From: an uncultured Pelagibacteraceae bacterium | Lineage (GTDB): Bacteria; Pseudomonadota; Alphaproteobacteria; Pelagibacterales; Pelagibacteraceae | DNA length: 39,796 bases | Direction: 5' to 3' | NCBI GenBank assembly: GCA_902533945.1 | Contig: CACANS010000007.1 | Coordinates: 1-39,796 of the forward strand | In this document: piece after piece, positions 16,153 to 25,105 of the stretch | Numbering within the stretch: the stretch's first letter is position 1 | Layout of the letters: each line of letters opens with the position of its first letter | Notes under the pieces: generated by a model | Databases searched by the model: none | What the model saw: only the letters and a program-made list of their open reading frames with translations | What the model was told of the DNA's origin: nothing | Position numbers and translations under genes: made by a program

Positions 16153-16189
16153 CCAAATTCATGACACATTTTAATGAGAAATCATTGTA

Positions 16190-16864
16190 ATGGAAGCTGA
16201 TATAACATCCCAAGCAGTAGGATTAGCAAGTAATACTGATTTTTCACTTATAAATTTATTTGTAAGAGCAGATATAATAGTTAAATCAGTTATTATTATA
16301 CTTTTAGTATCTTCTATATATTCTTGGGCCATAATTTTTAATAAAATTAAGTTGTTTAAAAAAATAAATATTTCTTCCACAGAGTTTGAGGAAAAATTTT
16401 GGAAATCTAAGTCAGCCGAAACTGTTTACAATAATTTACCATCTAAACTGGAAGATCCGATGGCAAATGTTTTTAAAAATTCAATGCAAGCAGCTTTTAA
16501 AAACAGATCAAAAGCTAATTTAAATGAAAGAATTAGCAATATGTTAGAAATAAATGTTGAAAAAGAAATGGAAAAAATTGAAAAAAGTTATACTTTTTTA
16601 GCAACAGTTGGATCAACAGCTCCTTTTATAGGATTATTTGGAACAGTTTGGGGAATTATGAATTCTTTTCAGTCAATTGCAATATCTAGAAATACAAGTC
16701 TTGCAATAGTAGCCCCAGGTATTGCAGAAGCATTATTTGCTACTGCACTAGGATTATTAGCGGCAATACCAGCAGTAATTGCTTACAATAAATTTAATAG
16801 TGATTCAAAAAAATACACCCAAAAGTTAAATAATTTCTCAAAAAGATTGTTATCAATAATTTAA
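16190..16864 (+). CDS. tolQ: Tol-Pal system proton channel subunit TolQ
   Basis: Inner-membrane motor subunit (224 aa) using the proton gradient to energise Tol-Pal during envelope constriction. Three hydrophobic helices are visible: about residues 28-50 (IVKSVIIILLVSSIYSWAII), 135-158 with the family motif TVGSTAPFIGLFGTVWGIM, and 175-198 (IVAPGIAEALFATALGLLAA). The length and motifs fit MotA/TolQ/ExbB proteins. It heads tolQRAB; tolR follows five bases later. A 37-base gap separates it from the RuvC-like gene. Confidence 0.94.
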   Translation: MEADITSQAVGLASNTDFSLINLFVRADIIVKSVIIILLVSSIYSWAIIFNKIKLFKKINISSTEFEEKFWKSKSAETVYNNLPSKLEDPMANVFKNSMQAAFKNRSKANLNERISNMLEINVEKEMEKIEKSYTFLATVGSTAPFIGLFGTVWGIMNSFQSIAISRNTSLAIVAPGIAEALFATALGLLAAIPAVIAYNKFNSDSKKYTQKLNNFSKRLLSII

Positions 16865-16869
16865 TCAGC

Positions 16870-17286
16870 ATGGCTTTTATAAAAAAAACCAACTCAAGAG
16901 AGCCAATGAGTGAAATTAATGTTACACCATTTGTAGACGTAATGTTGGTTCTGCTTATAATTTTTATGGTAACTGCCCCGTTATTAACTGTTGGTGTCCA
17001 AGTGGATTTGCCTGAAAGTTCAGCAGATTCTTTGCCTGAGGAACAAGAACCTTTAACTTTAACAATTAATTCTAAGGGAGAAATTTTTATTCAAGAATCT
17101 AAAGTTGAGTACGATAACGTAATTGCAAAAATCCTAGCTATATCTAAAAATAGAACCGATACAAGAATATATGTAAGGGGAGATAAAACTATTAATTATG
17201 GAAGAGTTCTAGAGATTATGGGAATGTTGTCTGGCTCAGGATTCACTAAAGTTGCATTAATTTCTGAACCTTATAAAGAAAGATAA
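16870..17286 (+). CDS. tolR: Tol-Pal system protein TolR
   Basis: Partner of TolQ (138 aa). A short cytoplasmic N-terminus ending MSEINVTPFVDVMLVLLIIF leads into a single membrane helix at about residues 22-42, with the proton-relay aspartate D23. The periplasmic domain shows LTLTINSKGEIFIQE and RIYVRGDKTINYGRVLEIM, as in the ExbD/TolR family. It is followed one base later by tolA. Confidence 0.94.
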   Translation: MAFIKKTNSREPMSEINVTPFVDVMLVLLIIFMVTAPLLTVGVQVDLPESSADSLPEEQEPLTLTINSKGEIFIQESKVEYDNVIAKILAISKNRTDTRIYVRGDKTINYGRVLEIMGMLSGSGFTKVALISEPYKER

Positions 17287-17287
17287 A

Positions 17288-18094
17288 ATGAATAAGGAAA
17301 TATTTTTTTCATTTTCATTTCATTTAATTATTATATTTGGAGCGACATTAACCTTGCCTTTTTTGCTTAAAAAACCTATTGATTTACCACCTATAATTTC
17401 AGTTGAACTAATTCAAATTACAGAAAAAACAAACATACCTTTTGCTCCTAAAGCAAAAAAAATAATTGAAAAAGTTAAAGAGAAAGAAAAGTTGGTTTCA
17501 GAACAAGCGCCACCCAAAAAAGTAAAAAAAGAAAAGCCCGACTCTATTCCTTTACCTGATGAAAAGATTGAAGTAGTAAAAAAAATAGAGGAAAAGAAAC
17601 AAAACCCGGAGAAAGTTGAGGATAAAATAAAACAAGTATCGGAGTTTGAAAAAAAAGAAATGTTTGACCTAAATCAAATAGCTGCATTAATTGACAAATC
17701 TAAAGAAGAAGTTGCTAAAACAAAAAAAAAATCTAATAAAATCACTCAATCCCAAGATGATAGTGTAGATATGTTAAGTTTAACTCTCAGTGAAGAAGAT
17801 GCTCTCAAGGCTCAGATTTTTGGATGTTGGAGCATTCCATTAGGTTTACCATACAATGAAAATTTATTGGTAAGAATTAAACTAAAATTAAAACCTGATG
17901 GAACTGTAATAAAGTCTGAAATTTTAGATCATGTAAGAATGAATAAACCAGGTCAAGGTTTTTATAAAGTTTTAGCAGAAAGCGCTTTAAGAGCAATTCA
18001 GCTTTGTCAACCCTTAAGAGTTCCATCGACAGGCTATGAAAGATGGAAAAATTTACAATTAAATTTTGATGCCAGAGAGATGTTGCAAGGTTAA
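17288..18094 (+). CDS. tolA: TolA-like periplasm-spanning protein
   Basis: The connector between the TolQR motor and TolB-Pal (268 aa). An N-terminal membrane helix lies at about residues 5-27. A proline- and lysine/glutamate-rich middle region from about 50 to 160 contains [15 protein letters not shown] and VEKKIEEKK-like repeats and is likely extended. The C-terminal TonB/TolA-type domain carries [20 protein letters not shown] and an [14 protein letters not shown] segment with a cysteine pair. Identification relies on order and architecture because TolA sequence is poorly conserved. tolB follows after two bases. Confidence 0.88.
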   Translation: MNKEIFFSFSFHLIIIFGATLTLPFLLKKPIDLPPIISVELIQITEKTNIPFAPKAKKIIEKVKEKEKLVSEQAPPKKVKKEKPDSIPLPDEKIEVVKKIEEKKQNPEKVEDKIKQVSEFEKKEMFDLNQIAALIDKSKEEVAKTKKKSNKITQSQDDSVDMLSLTLSEEDALKAQIFGCWSIPLGLPYNENLLVRIKLKLKPDGTVIKSEILDHVRMNKPGQGFYKVLAESALRAIQLCQPLRVPSTGYERWKNLQLNFDAREMLQG

Positions 18095-18096
18095 AA

Positions 18097-19446
18097 ATGA
18101 AAAAAAAGATACAATTATTAATTATATTTATTTTTACTTTAGTTCCTTTCAAAGCTATTTCTTTAATTGAAGTAGATATTACTAGAGGAAATTTAAATCC
18201 ACTTCCAATTGCAATTTCACCTTTACATATTGACGAAGATTCTGAAAAAATATTTTTTGAAGAAACGAAAATTGAAAACTTAGGAATAGAGATCACAAGA
18301 GTTGTTGAAAATAACTTAAAAACGACAGGTTTATTTAATCCTTTAAGCAAAGATGCTTTTTTACAAAAACCAGACATAGCTCATTTAAAACCAAGATTTG
18401 AAGATTGGGCTTTGATTAAAGCTCAAGCTTTAATTACCGGTAAGGTAACAATTACTGAAAAAAAGATTAGAGTTGAATTTAGACTTTGGGATGTGCTTGC
18501 AGGCAAAGAAATTTTAGCTTTAGCTTTTACAACTGTTCCAAATAATTGGAGAAGAGTAGGTCATATAATCAGCGACAAAGTCTACGAAAGACTTACAGGA
18601 GAAAAAGGATATTTTGATACAAGAATTATATATGTTGCAGAAGAAGGACCAAAAGTTAAAAGAATTAAAAAATTAGCAATTATGGATCAAGATGGATTTA
18701 ATACTAAATATCTTACATTGGGTAACGAATTAGTTTTAACTCCAAGATTTAATCCAACAAATCAAATGGTAACGTATTTATCTTACTTTAGAAATTTGCC
18801 AAGAGTTTATCTTCTCGATATCGAAACTGGAATTCAAGAAGTTGTTGGAGATTTTCCTGGAATGACATTTGCACCAAGATTTTCACCAGATGGAAAAAAA
18901 ATTATTATGAGTTTTGCATCTGATGGAAATTCCGATATTTATACCATGGATTTAGAAACAAGAGTTGTTGAAAGAATAACAAATCATCCATCAATTGATA
19001 CTTCTCCTTCTTATTCTCCAGATGGAAAATATATTTGCTTTAATTCTGATAGAAGTAGATATCAACAAATATATGTTATGAAAAGTGATGGATCAGATGT
19101 CAAAAGAATATCTTTTGGAAAAGGTTTATACGGAACACCTGTTTGGTCACCAAGAGGTGATTTAATTGCTTTTACAAAATTACACAAAGGTAAATTTTAT
19201 ATCGGTGTAATGAGAACAGATGGATCAGGAGAGAGACTTTTAACAGAAAATTTTTATCAAGAAGCGCCTTCCTGGTCACCAAATGGAAGAGTGCTAATTT
19301 TTTATAGAGAAACAAAAACAGATGAAAAAGGAGAAGGATTTTCTGCGAAACTGTGGTCTATAGACTTAACAGGGTATAATGAGAGGCTTGTTATAACAAA
19401 AACAGATGCATCCGACCCATCTTGGTCATCTTTATTAAGTAAATAG
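18097..19446 (+). CDS. tolB: Tol-Pal system beta-propeller protein TolB
   Basis: Periplasmic protein (449 aa) that shuttles between TolA and Pal. A cleavable signal peptide is evident in the first 22 residues ([19 protein letters not shown]). The N-terminal domain includes [20 protein letters not shown] sequence. Six propeller blades carry repeated [41 protein letters not shown] and [15 protein letters not shown] motifs. It ends close to a 91-base untranslated region ahead of pal; no terminator is seen there. Confidence 0.96.
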   Translation: MKKKIQLLIIFIFTLVPFKAISLIEVDITRGNLNPLPIAISPLHIDEDSEKIFFEETKIENLGIEITRVVENNLKTTGLFNPLSKDAFLQKPDIAHLKPRFEDWALIKAQALITGKVTITEKKIRVEFRLWDVLAGKEILALAFTTVPNNWRRVGHIISDKVYERLTGEKGYFDTRIIYVAEEGPKVKRIKKLAIMDQDGFNTKYLTLGNELVLTPRFNPTNQMVTYLSYFRNLPRVYLLDIETGIQEVVGDFPGMTFAPRFSPDGKKIIMSFASDGNSDIYTMDLETRVVERITNHPSIDTSPSYSPDGKYICFNSDRSRYQQIYVMKSDGSDVKRISFGKGLYGTPVWSPRGDLIAFTKLHKGKFYIGVMRTDGSGERLLTENFYQEAPSWSPNGRVLIFYRETKTDEKGEGFSAKLWSIDLTGYNERLVITKTDASDPSWSSLLSK

Positions 19447-19469
19447 TATAAATTTCGTCTATTAAATTG

Positions 19470-19498
19470 TTGATTTTTAAGCTTGAAAGATTTAATTA
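19470..19498 (+). promoter_or_regulatory. Candidate promoter of pal
   Basis: TTGATT at 19470-19475, a 17-base spacer and TAATTA at 19493-19498 lie in the 91-base tolB-pal gap, which is long for this genome. A 12-base perfect palindrome (TGAATATATTCA, 19511-19522) follows just before the pal Shine-Dalgarno at 19527-19532. Matches are partial, so this is a candidate only. Confidence 0.3.
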
Positions 19499-19537
19499 GT
19501 TGTGAAAAACTGAATATATTCAATTTAAGGAGCAGTA

Positions 19538-20020
19538 ATGAACTTAAACAAGATTTTAAAAAATGGGTTTTTGATTGTACTAGTGAGCTTTATTTTATCA
19601 GCTTGCGCAACAAAGACTAAGCAACTAGGTTCGCAAATTCAAGGTGATGTGTACACTGGAACAGATACAGTTGAGTATTTAGCATCTGGAGTTCCTGATA
19701 GAGTGTTTTTTGCAACTAATGAGTCAGTATTAACTACTGCTTCAAGAGAGACTTTGAGAAAACAAGCAGCATGGTTGAGAAAAAATTCAAATATTAATGT
19801 TGTTCTAGAAGGTCACGCCGATGAAAGAGGAACAAGAGAATACAATTTAGCTTTAGGAGAAAGAAGAGCAAATGCTGCTAAGGACTATTTAATGACTTAT
19901 GGCATATCTTCAAATAGAATATCTGTAATTAGTTATGGAAAAGAAAGACCAGTAGATTCAGGATCAAATCCTTTAGCATGGTCAAAAAACAGAAGATCAG
20001 TAACAGTTAAAGCAAATTAA
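19538..20020 (+). CDS. pal: Peptidoglycan-associated lipoprotein Pal
   Basis: Outer-membrane lipoprotein (160 aa) that binds peptidoglycan and TolB. The signal peptide ends in the lipobox LSAC with the lipidated cysteine at C23. The OmpA-like domain shows VFFATNESVLTTASRETL, the diaminopimelate-binding VVLEGHADERGTREYNLALG and RRANAAKDYL near residues 88-120, and the final ISYGKERP. An AAGGAG Shine-Dalgarno sits five bases before the ATG, among the strongest in the window. With its own leader and a following intrinsic terminator, pal looks like an insulated, highly expressed unit. Confidence 0.96.
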   Translation: MNLNKILKNGFLIVLVSFILSACATKTKQLGSQIQGDVYTGTDTVEYLASGVPDRVFFATNESVLTTASRETLRKQAAWLRKNSNINVVLEGHADERGTREYNLALGERRANAAKDYLMTYGISSNRISVISYGKERPVDSGSNPLAWSKNRRSVTVKAN

Positions 20021-20043
20021 ATAGTAGCTAATTTTAAAGATTT

Positions 20044-20082
20044 AGACCCCGATATCATTTGATTTATCGGGGTCTTTTTTTT
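20044..20082 (+). terminator. Intrinsic terminator after pal
   Basis: An 11-base perfect stem, AGACCCCGATA at 20044-20054 and TATCGGGGTCT at 20065-20075, encloses a 10-base loop and is followed by a run of eight T. It is the only convincing intrinsic terminator found in the window. It separates pal from cpoB. Confidence 0.93.
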
Positions 20083-20119
20083 GCCATCATTGTTAGTAAA
20101 AACTTAAATAAAAGAACAA

Positions 20120-21103
20120 ATGAAAGATAAATTTAATAAAATTATAAAAATAAAAATCTTAATAATATCTTTTTTTTTATTTTTTTCTGCAAATGCGGAA
20201 GAAAATGTTAATTTAATTTTAGATAAAATTCAAAAAGATTTAAAAACATTAGAAAAAGCTGTTTACTCACAAGCTTCTTCAGAGAATAGCTTTTCACAAA
20301 ATAGTTTTGATCAAAATTCAGAGGATGTTCTGACTAGACATTTGTTAAAGTTGTCTGAAATAGAAAATCAATTTCAAGAATTAACTAATAAATTTGAAGA
20401 GATAAATTTTAAGTTAGACAAATTATCTAGTAGATTATCAAAAGTTCAATCAGATAATCAATTAAGATTTCAACAATTAGAAAGTGGTATTTCGATAAAT
20501 GTTAAAGAAAATAAAATTACAGAATTGAATCAAACTAATGATCCTGAAAAAATTTTACCAGGATCTTCGCAACCACAAGATCTGGGTGCAATTACTTATA
20601 AAGATAGTGATACGAAAGACTTGAAACAACAAACACAATCAATTGATACCACAAGTTCTGTCATTACTGAAAATTTTGTAACCGAAGAAGAAATATTGCC
20701 AAAAGAAAATCCAGAAAAACAATATGAATTTGCTACTAGTTTTTTAAAAGTTGGTGATTACAATATGGCTGAACGTGCTTTTAAAGAATTTGTTGTTAAA
20801 AATCCAGAGCACAAGTTAGCTGGAAATGCTCAATATTGGTATGCAGAAACTTTTAGAATTAGACAACTTTATACTGATGCTGCTTCAGCATATTTAGAAG
20901 GATATCAGAAGTATCCAAAAAGTGAAAAGGCTGCTATAAATTTACTTAAACTTGGTATATCTTTAGTTCAAATTGGAGAAAAAGATCAAGGATGCATAAT
21001 GATATTAGGTGTAAAAGAACAATATCCTAAAGCAAACCAATCAATACTTCAAAAAGCCAAGTATGAACAAAAAAAGTTTGAGTGCAGATCAGAAAATTCA
21101 TAG
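20120..21103 (+). CDS. cpoB: Tol-Pal associated TPR protein CpoB/YbgF
   Basis: Periplasmic protein (327 aa) that in E. coli coordinates Tol-Pal with peptidoglycan synthesis. A signal peptide ends near ANA-E (cleavage about residue 26). A coiled-coil segment spans about 65-120 (FEEINFKLDKLSSRLSKVQ), a low-complexity linker follows to about 195, and the C-terminal TPR region starts with EKQYEFATSFLKVGDYNMAE. A YWYAETFRIRQLYTDAASAY repeat is typical of YbgF. It lies after the pal terminator, so it may have separate expression. Its end overlaps tilS by 41 bases. Confidence 0.88.
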   Translation: MKDKFNKIIKIKILIISFFLFFSANAEENVNLILDKIQKDLKTLEKAVYSQASSENSFSQNSFDQNSEDVLTRHLLKLSEIENQFQELTNKFEEINFKLDKLSSRLSKVQSDNQLRFQQLESGISINVKENKITELNQTNDPEKILPGSSQPQDLGAITYKDSDTKDLKQQTQSIDTTSSVITENFVTEEEILPKENPEKQYEFATSFLKVGDYNMAERAFKEFVVKNPEHKLAGNAQYWYAETFRIRQLYTDAASAYLEGYQKYPKSEKAAINLLKLGISLVQIGEKDQGCIMILGVKEQYPKANQSILQKAKYEQKKFECRSENS

Positions 21104-22094
21104 TCTTATCCTTCAATTTTTAGACAACAAAAAAATTTTTAAAATTTATTCAAATTTTATTAAACAAATAAATATTTATACCAAAGTAAAAAGACTTGGA
21201 GTAGCAATATCTGGTGGCCCCGATAGTGTTGCACTAGCTTTTTTTGCTAAATGTTATTCTTTAAAAAAAAATATAAATTGTTATTTTTTTTTAGTAGATC
21301 ATGGCTTAAGGAAGGAATCAGATATAGAAGCAAATCATGTTGTTTTAGAATTAAAAAAATATAATATTTTTTGTAAAATAATAAAATGGAAAGGAAAAAA
21401 ACCAGTATCAAATATACATCATTATGCGAGACTTAATCGTTATGATCTAATATTAAAACAGTGTAAAAAAATGAGAATAAATAAATTATTAGTAGGACAT
21501 CACCAAGATGATTTAATAGAAAATTTTTTTATAAGACTGTTCAGAGGAAGTGGATTAAAAGGACTATCATCTTTTGGACCTAGTTCTGAACTAAACAAAA
21601 ATAATATAAAAATACTAAGGCCACTCATAAAATGTAAAAAAAGTGATCTTGAATTTGTTTCAAAAAAAATTTTTAAATCTTATATTAAAGACCCTTCTAA
21701 TACTGACGAAAAATTTACCAGAAGCAGAATAAGAAATTTTTTGAAAAAAGAAAATTTTGATTTAAAAAAATTAAAATTAACAATAAAAAATTTAAAAAAA
21801 TCTGATCAAGCAATTGAATATTATGTAAGAAAAAATATAGATGAGAATTGTAATTATTTAACAAAAAAAAATAAATTTATATTATCTGAATATTTTTTTA
21901 AAAATTCTGAAGAAATAATGTTTAGATCATTGAATTTTATTTTCACTAGAATTAGTAAAAAAAATTACCCACCGAGAGGCAAAAAAACTATCGATTTAAT
22001 TTTAAAAATTAAAGGTAAAAATTTCAAAAAAATAACCCTAGGAGGGTGTTTAATTGAAAAAATTAACAAAACTATAATAATTTCTAAGGAATAA
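21063..22094 (+). CDS. tilS: tRNA(Ile)-lysidine synthase
   Basis: Converts cytidine 34 of the CAT-anticodon isoleucine tRNA to lysidine using ATP (343 aa). The PP-loop SGGPDS is at residues 50-55 and the substrate motif LVGHHQDDLIENFFIR near 140-155. PLIKCKKSDLEF and the late KDPSNTDEKFTRSRIRNFLK are also characteristic. It is shorter than the roughly 430-residue E. coli enzyme and probably lacks the second C-terminal domain, like the compact Aquifex form. The start is uncertain: the only ATG lies inside cpoB, giving a 50-residue lead before the PP-loop. Confidence 0.9.
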   Translation: MNKKSLSADQKIHSLILQFLDNKKIFKIYSNFIKQINIYTKVKRLGVAISGGPDSVALAFFAKCYSLKKNINCYFFLVDHGLRKESDIEANHVVLELKKYNIFCKIIKWKGKKPVSNIHHYARLNRYDLILKQCKKMRINKLLVGHHQDDLIENFFIRLFRGSGLKGLSSFGPSSELNKNNIKILRPLIKCKKSDLEFVSKKIFKSYIKDPSNTDEKFTRSRIRNFLKKENFDLKKLKLTIKNLKKSDQAIEYYVRKNIDENCNYLTKKNKFILSEYFFKNSEEIMFRSLNFIFTRISKKNYPPRGKKTIDLILKIKGKNFKKITLGGCLIEKINKTIIISKE

Positions 22095-22153
22095 TGATAA
22101 AATGGGTTAATTTGACTATTGTTAAATTGAAATTAATTCTTATTTTATAGGTT

Positions 22154-24046
22154 ATGAATATTAAAAATTTAGCTATGTGGGCGATTATAGTAGTTCTAAC
22201 AGTAGGACTATATAACATGTTCAAGAATCCACAAATGAATGCCTCAAAAAATAACTCAATAATTTTTTCTGAGTTTTTATCTGAAGTAGATAACGGCAGG
22301 GTTGTTGAAGTTCAAATTCAAGGAAATAATATTCAAGGAGTATTATCTAATGGAGAAAAATTTCAAACATATTCTCCTAATGATCCAAATTTAATAGAAA
22401 AATTAACTGAAAGAGGTGTTAATATTTCTGCCTCACCTCTAGATGAAAAAATGCCTTCATTGCTTGGCGTACTTTTATCATGGTTTCCAATGTTATTACT
22501 TATTGCTGTATGGATTTTTTTTATGCGGCAAATGCAAGGAGGAAAAGGTGGCGCAATGGGCTTTGGAAGATCAAAAGCAAAAATGATGAACCAATTAAAA
22601 GGGAAAGTAACTTTTAATGATGTTGCAGGAGTCGAGGAAGCAAAAGAAGAGGTAGAAGAAGTAGTAGAATTTTTAAAAGACCCTAAAAAATTTAGTAGAC
22701 TAGGTGGAAAAATTCCAAGAGGTTGTTTGTTAGTAGGCCCTCCAGGCACAGGTAAAACATTGCTTGCAAGAGCAATTGCCGGAGAGGCAGGAGTGCCTTT
22801 TTTCACTATTTCGGGTTCTGATTTTGTTGAGATGTTTGTAGGAGTTGGCGCATCAAGAGTTAGAGATATGTTCGAACAGGGAAAAAAACACGCACCTTGT
22901 ATCATTTTCATAGATGAAATAGATGCTGTTGGAAGAAGTAGAGGAGCAGGTTTAGGTGGAGGAAATGATGAAAGAGAACAAACTTTAAATCAGTTGCTTG
23001 TAGAAATGGACGGTTTTGATACTAACGAAGGAGTAATAATTATTGCAGCAACAAATAGACCAGATGTATTAGATCCTGCTCTTTTAAGACCTGGAAGATT
23101 TGATAGGCAGGTTGTTGTTTCACTTCCCGACATTATTGGAAGAGAAAAAATTTTAAAAGTTCACGCAAAAAAAATATCAATGGCACCTGATATTAATTTA
23201 AGAACAGTTGCAAGGGGAACACCAGGATTTTCAGGAGCTGACCTTGCTAACCTTGTTAATGAGTCTGCATTATTAGCAGCAAGAAAAAATAAAAGAATTG
23301 TAACGAATAGTGAATTTGAGGAAGCTAAAGATAAAGTTATGATGGGAGCGGAAAGAAGATCAATGGTCATGACAGAAGAAGAAAAAAAATTAACTGCATA
23401 TCATGAGGCCGGTCACGCAATAGTAACTATTAACGAAAAGGCCGCCTATCCTATTCATAAAGCTACAATAATCCCAAGAGGTAGAGCTTTGGGTATGGTT
23501 ATGCAACTACCAGAAAAAGATGAGGTTTCTCAAACTAGAGAACAACTACACGCACAAATGGCAATCGCAATGGGAGGAAGAGTTGCAGAAGAATTAATAT
23601 TTGGAGATGAAAAAGTAACTACTGGAGCAGCCAGTGATATTGAGCAAGCAACTAAAAGAGCGAGAGCAATGGTCATGAGAGCAGGTCTTAGCAAAGAACT
23701 AGGTCCAGTTGCTTATGGTGAAAATGAAGAAGAGGTATTTTTAGGACGTTCAGTTGCAAGACAACAAAATATGTCAGAAGAAACAGCTAAAAAAGTAGAT
23801 TCTGAAATAAGAAAATTTGTTGAAAGGGGATATGAAAGAGCAAAAAAAGTATTAACCGAAAAAATTGACGATCTGCACAAGTTAGCAAAAGCTCTTCTAA
23901 TTTATGAAACATTAACAGGTAATGAAATTGAGGATTTAATTAATAAAAACACGTATCCATCCAATAAAGAAGCTTTAAAAAATTCAGACAAAGACGATAA
24001 TTCTGCTCTCGGATCTATTGGATTAAAACCAAAAATTGTTCACTAA
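22154..24046 (+). CDS. ftsH: ATP-dependent zinc metalloprotease FtsH
   Basis: Membrane-bound AAA+ protease (630 aa) that degrades membrane and regulatory proteins, including the heat-shock sigma factor in many bacteria. Two helices at about 7-22 and 103-123 flank a small periplasmic domain. Walker A GPPGTGKT is at 195-202, Walker B IFIDEID at 251-257, the second region of homology [20 protein letters not shown] near 299-318, and the zinc site HEAGH at 417-421. It follows tilS by 59 bases, the common tilS-ftsH-folP order. rpoH is about 4.5 kb away on the other strand. Confidence 0.98.
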   Translation: MNIKNLAMWAIIVVLTVGLYNMFKNPQMNASKNNSIIFSEFLSEVDNGRVVEVQIQGNNIQGVLSNGEKFQTYSPNDPNLIEKLTERGVNISASPLDEKMPSLLGVLLSWFPMLLLIAVWIFFMRQMQGGKGGAMGFGRSKAKMMNQLKGKVTFNDVAGVEEAKEEVEEVVEFLKDPKKFSRLGGKIPRGCLLVGPPGTGKTLLARAIAGEAGVPFFTISGSDFVEMFVGVGASRVRDMFEQGKKHAPCIIFIDEIDAVGRSRGAGLGGGNDEREQTLNQLLVEMDGFDTNEGVIIIAATNRPDVLDPALLRPGRFDRQVVVSLPDIIGREKILKVHAKKISMAPDINLRTVARGTPGFSGADLANLVNESALLAARKNKRIVTNSEFEEAKDKVMMGAERRSMVMTEEEKKLTAYHEAGHAIVTINEKAAYPIHKATIIPRGRALGMVMQLPEKDEVSQTREQLHAQMAIAMGGRVAEELIFGDEKVTTGAASDIEQATKRARAMVMRAGLSKELGPVAYGENEEEVFLGRSVARQQNMSEETAKKVDSEIRKFVERGYERAKKVLTEKIDDLHKLAKALLIYETLTGNEIEDLINKNTYPSNKEALKNSDKDDNSALGSIGLKPKIVH

Positions 24047-24052
24047 TTTATA

Positions 24053-25102
24053 ATGGAGAAATATTACACTAGAACGTGTAATTTCTACTATGGAAATGAA
24101 TCATTAAAAAAAGTTAAAAATAAATCTGCCTTACCTTTAAATAATAGCAAATTTATATCTTTTGATACTATCGAAATAATAACTCGAAAGTATAGAAAAA
24201 AAATTCATATTAAAGATATTAAACTACAAAAAAAAAAAATAAAAAATAAAATCAATAATGATTTAAATTTAATTATAAAAAAAAAATATTTTAAAAAACT
24301 AAATTTTACAAATCTTCCATTGTTAATGGGAATAATAAATTTAACTCCAGATAGTTTTTCTGACGGTGGAAAATATAATACAAAAAATAAAAGTTTTATC
24401 CATGCTAAAGATTTAATTAAAAATGGATGTAAAATTTTAGATATTGGCGGTGAATCCACAAGACCAGGATCTCGTGAAATTGAAAATAAATTAGAATGGA
24501 AAAGAGTAGGTGGAGCATTAAAAAAAATAAAAAAATTAAATACTTTTGTTTCATTAGATACAAGAAAAAGTTGGATAATGAAAAAAGGTATTAATTATAA
24601 AGTTAATTTAATTAATGACGTATCTGGCTTAGGCCATGACTCCGATACAATAAATATTCTTAAAGAAACAAATGTACCTTTTGTAATAAATCATACACAA
24701 GGAACTCCAACAAAAATGCAAAAAAACCCTAAATATAAAAATGTTCTTTTAGATATTTATGATTTTTTTGAGAGTAAAATTAATGAAATTAGATCCAAAG
24801 GAATTAAACATAACAATATAATTTTAGATCCAGGCATTGGATTTGGTAAAAACTTGAAACATAATATTACCTTGATCAGGAATGTTTCTATTTTTCACTC
24901 ATTAGGATTTCCTATAATGTTAGGCATTTCTAGAAAAAGATTTATAAAAGATTTATCTAGAAACAATGATAGCAAAGAAAGATTAGGAGGAACAATAGCT
25001 TCAGCTTTGCATGCGATGATGCAGGGAGTTCAAATACTAAGAGTTCATGATGTTAATGAAGTTAATCAAAGTATTAAAGTTTTTCAATCAATAAATCATT
25101 AG
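24053..25102 (+). CDS. folP: Dihydropteroate synthase with N-terminal extension
   Basis: Condenses dihydropterin pyrophosphate with p-aminobenzoate in folate synthesis (349 aa). The catalytic barrel begins near residue 89 with LLMGIINLTPDSFSDGGKY, then ILDIGGESTRPGS, VSLDTRKSW, LINDVSGLGHD, FVINHTQGTPTKMQ, IILDPGIGFGKN and GISRKRFIKDL. Compared with the usual size of about 280 residues, it carries about 85 extra N-terminal residues, lysine-rich and of unknown role, containing RTCNFYYG and FISFDTIEIITRKYRK. It lies six bases after ftsH and three before glmM. Confidence 0.94.
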   Translation: MEKYYTRTCNFYYGNESLKKVKNKSALPLNNSKFISFDTIEIITRKYRKKIHIKDIKLQKKKIKNKINNDLNLIIKKKYFKKLNFTNLPLLMGIINLTPDSFSDGGKYNTKNKSFIHAKDLIKNGCKILDIGGESTRPGSREIENKLEWKRVGGALKKIKKLNTFVSLDTRKSWIMKKGINYKVNLINDVSGLGHDSDTINILKETNVPFVINHTQGTPTKMQKNPKYKNVLLDIYDFFESKINEIRSKGIKHNNIILDPGIGFGKNLKHNITLIRNVSIFHSLGFPIMLGISRKRFIKDLSRNNDSKERLGGTIASALHAMMQGVQILRVHDVNEVNQSIKVFQSINH

Positions 25103-25105
25103 GGA

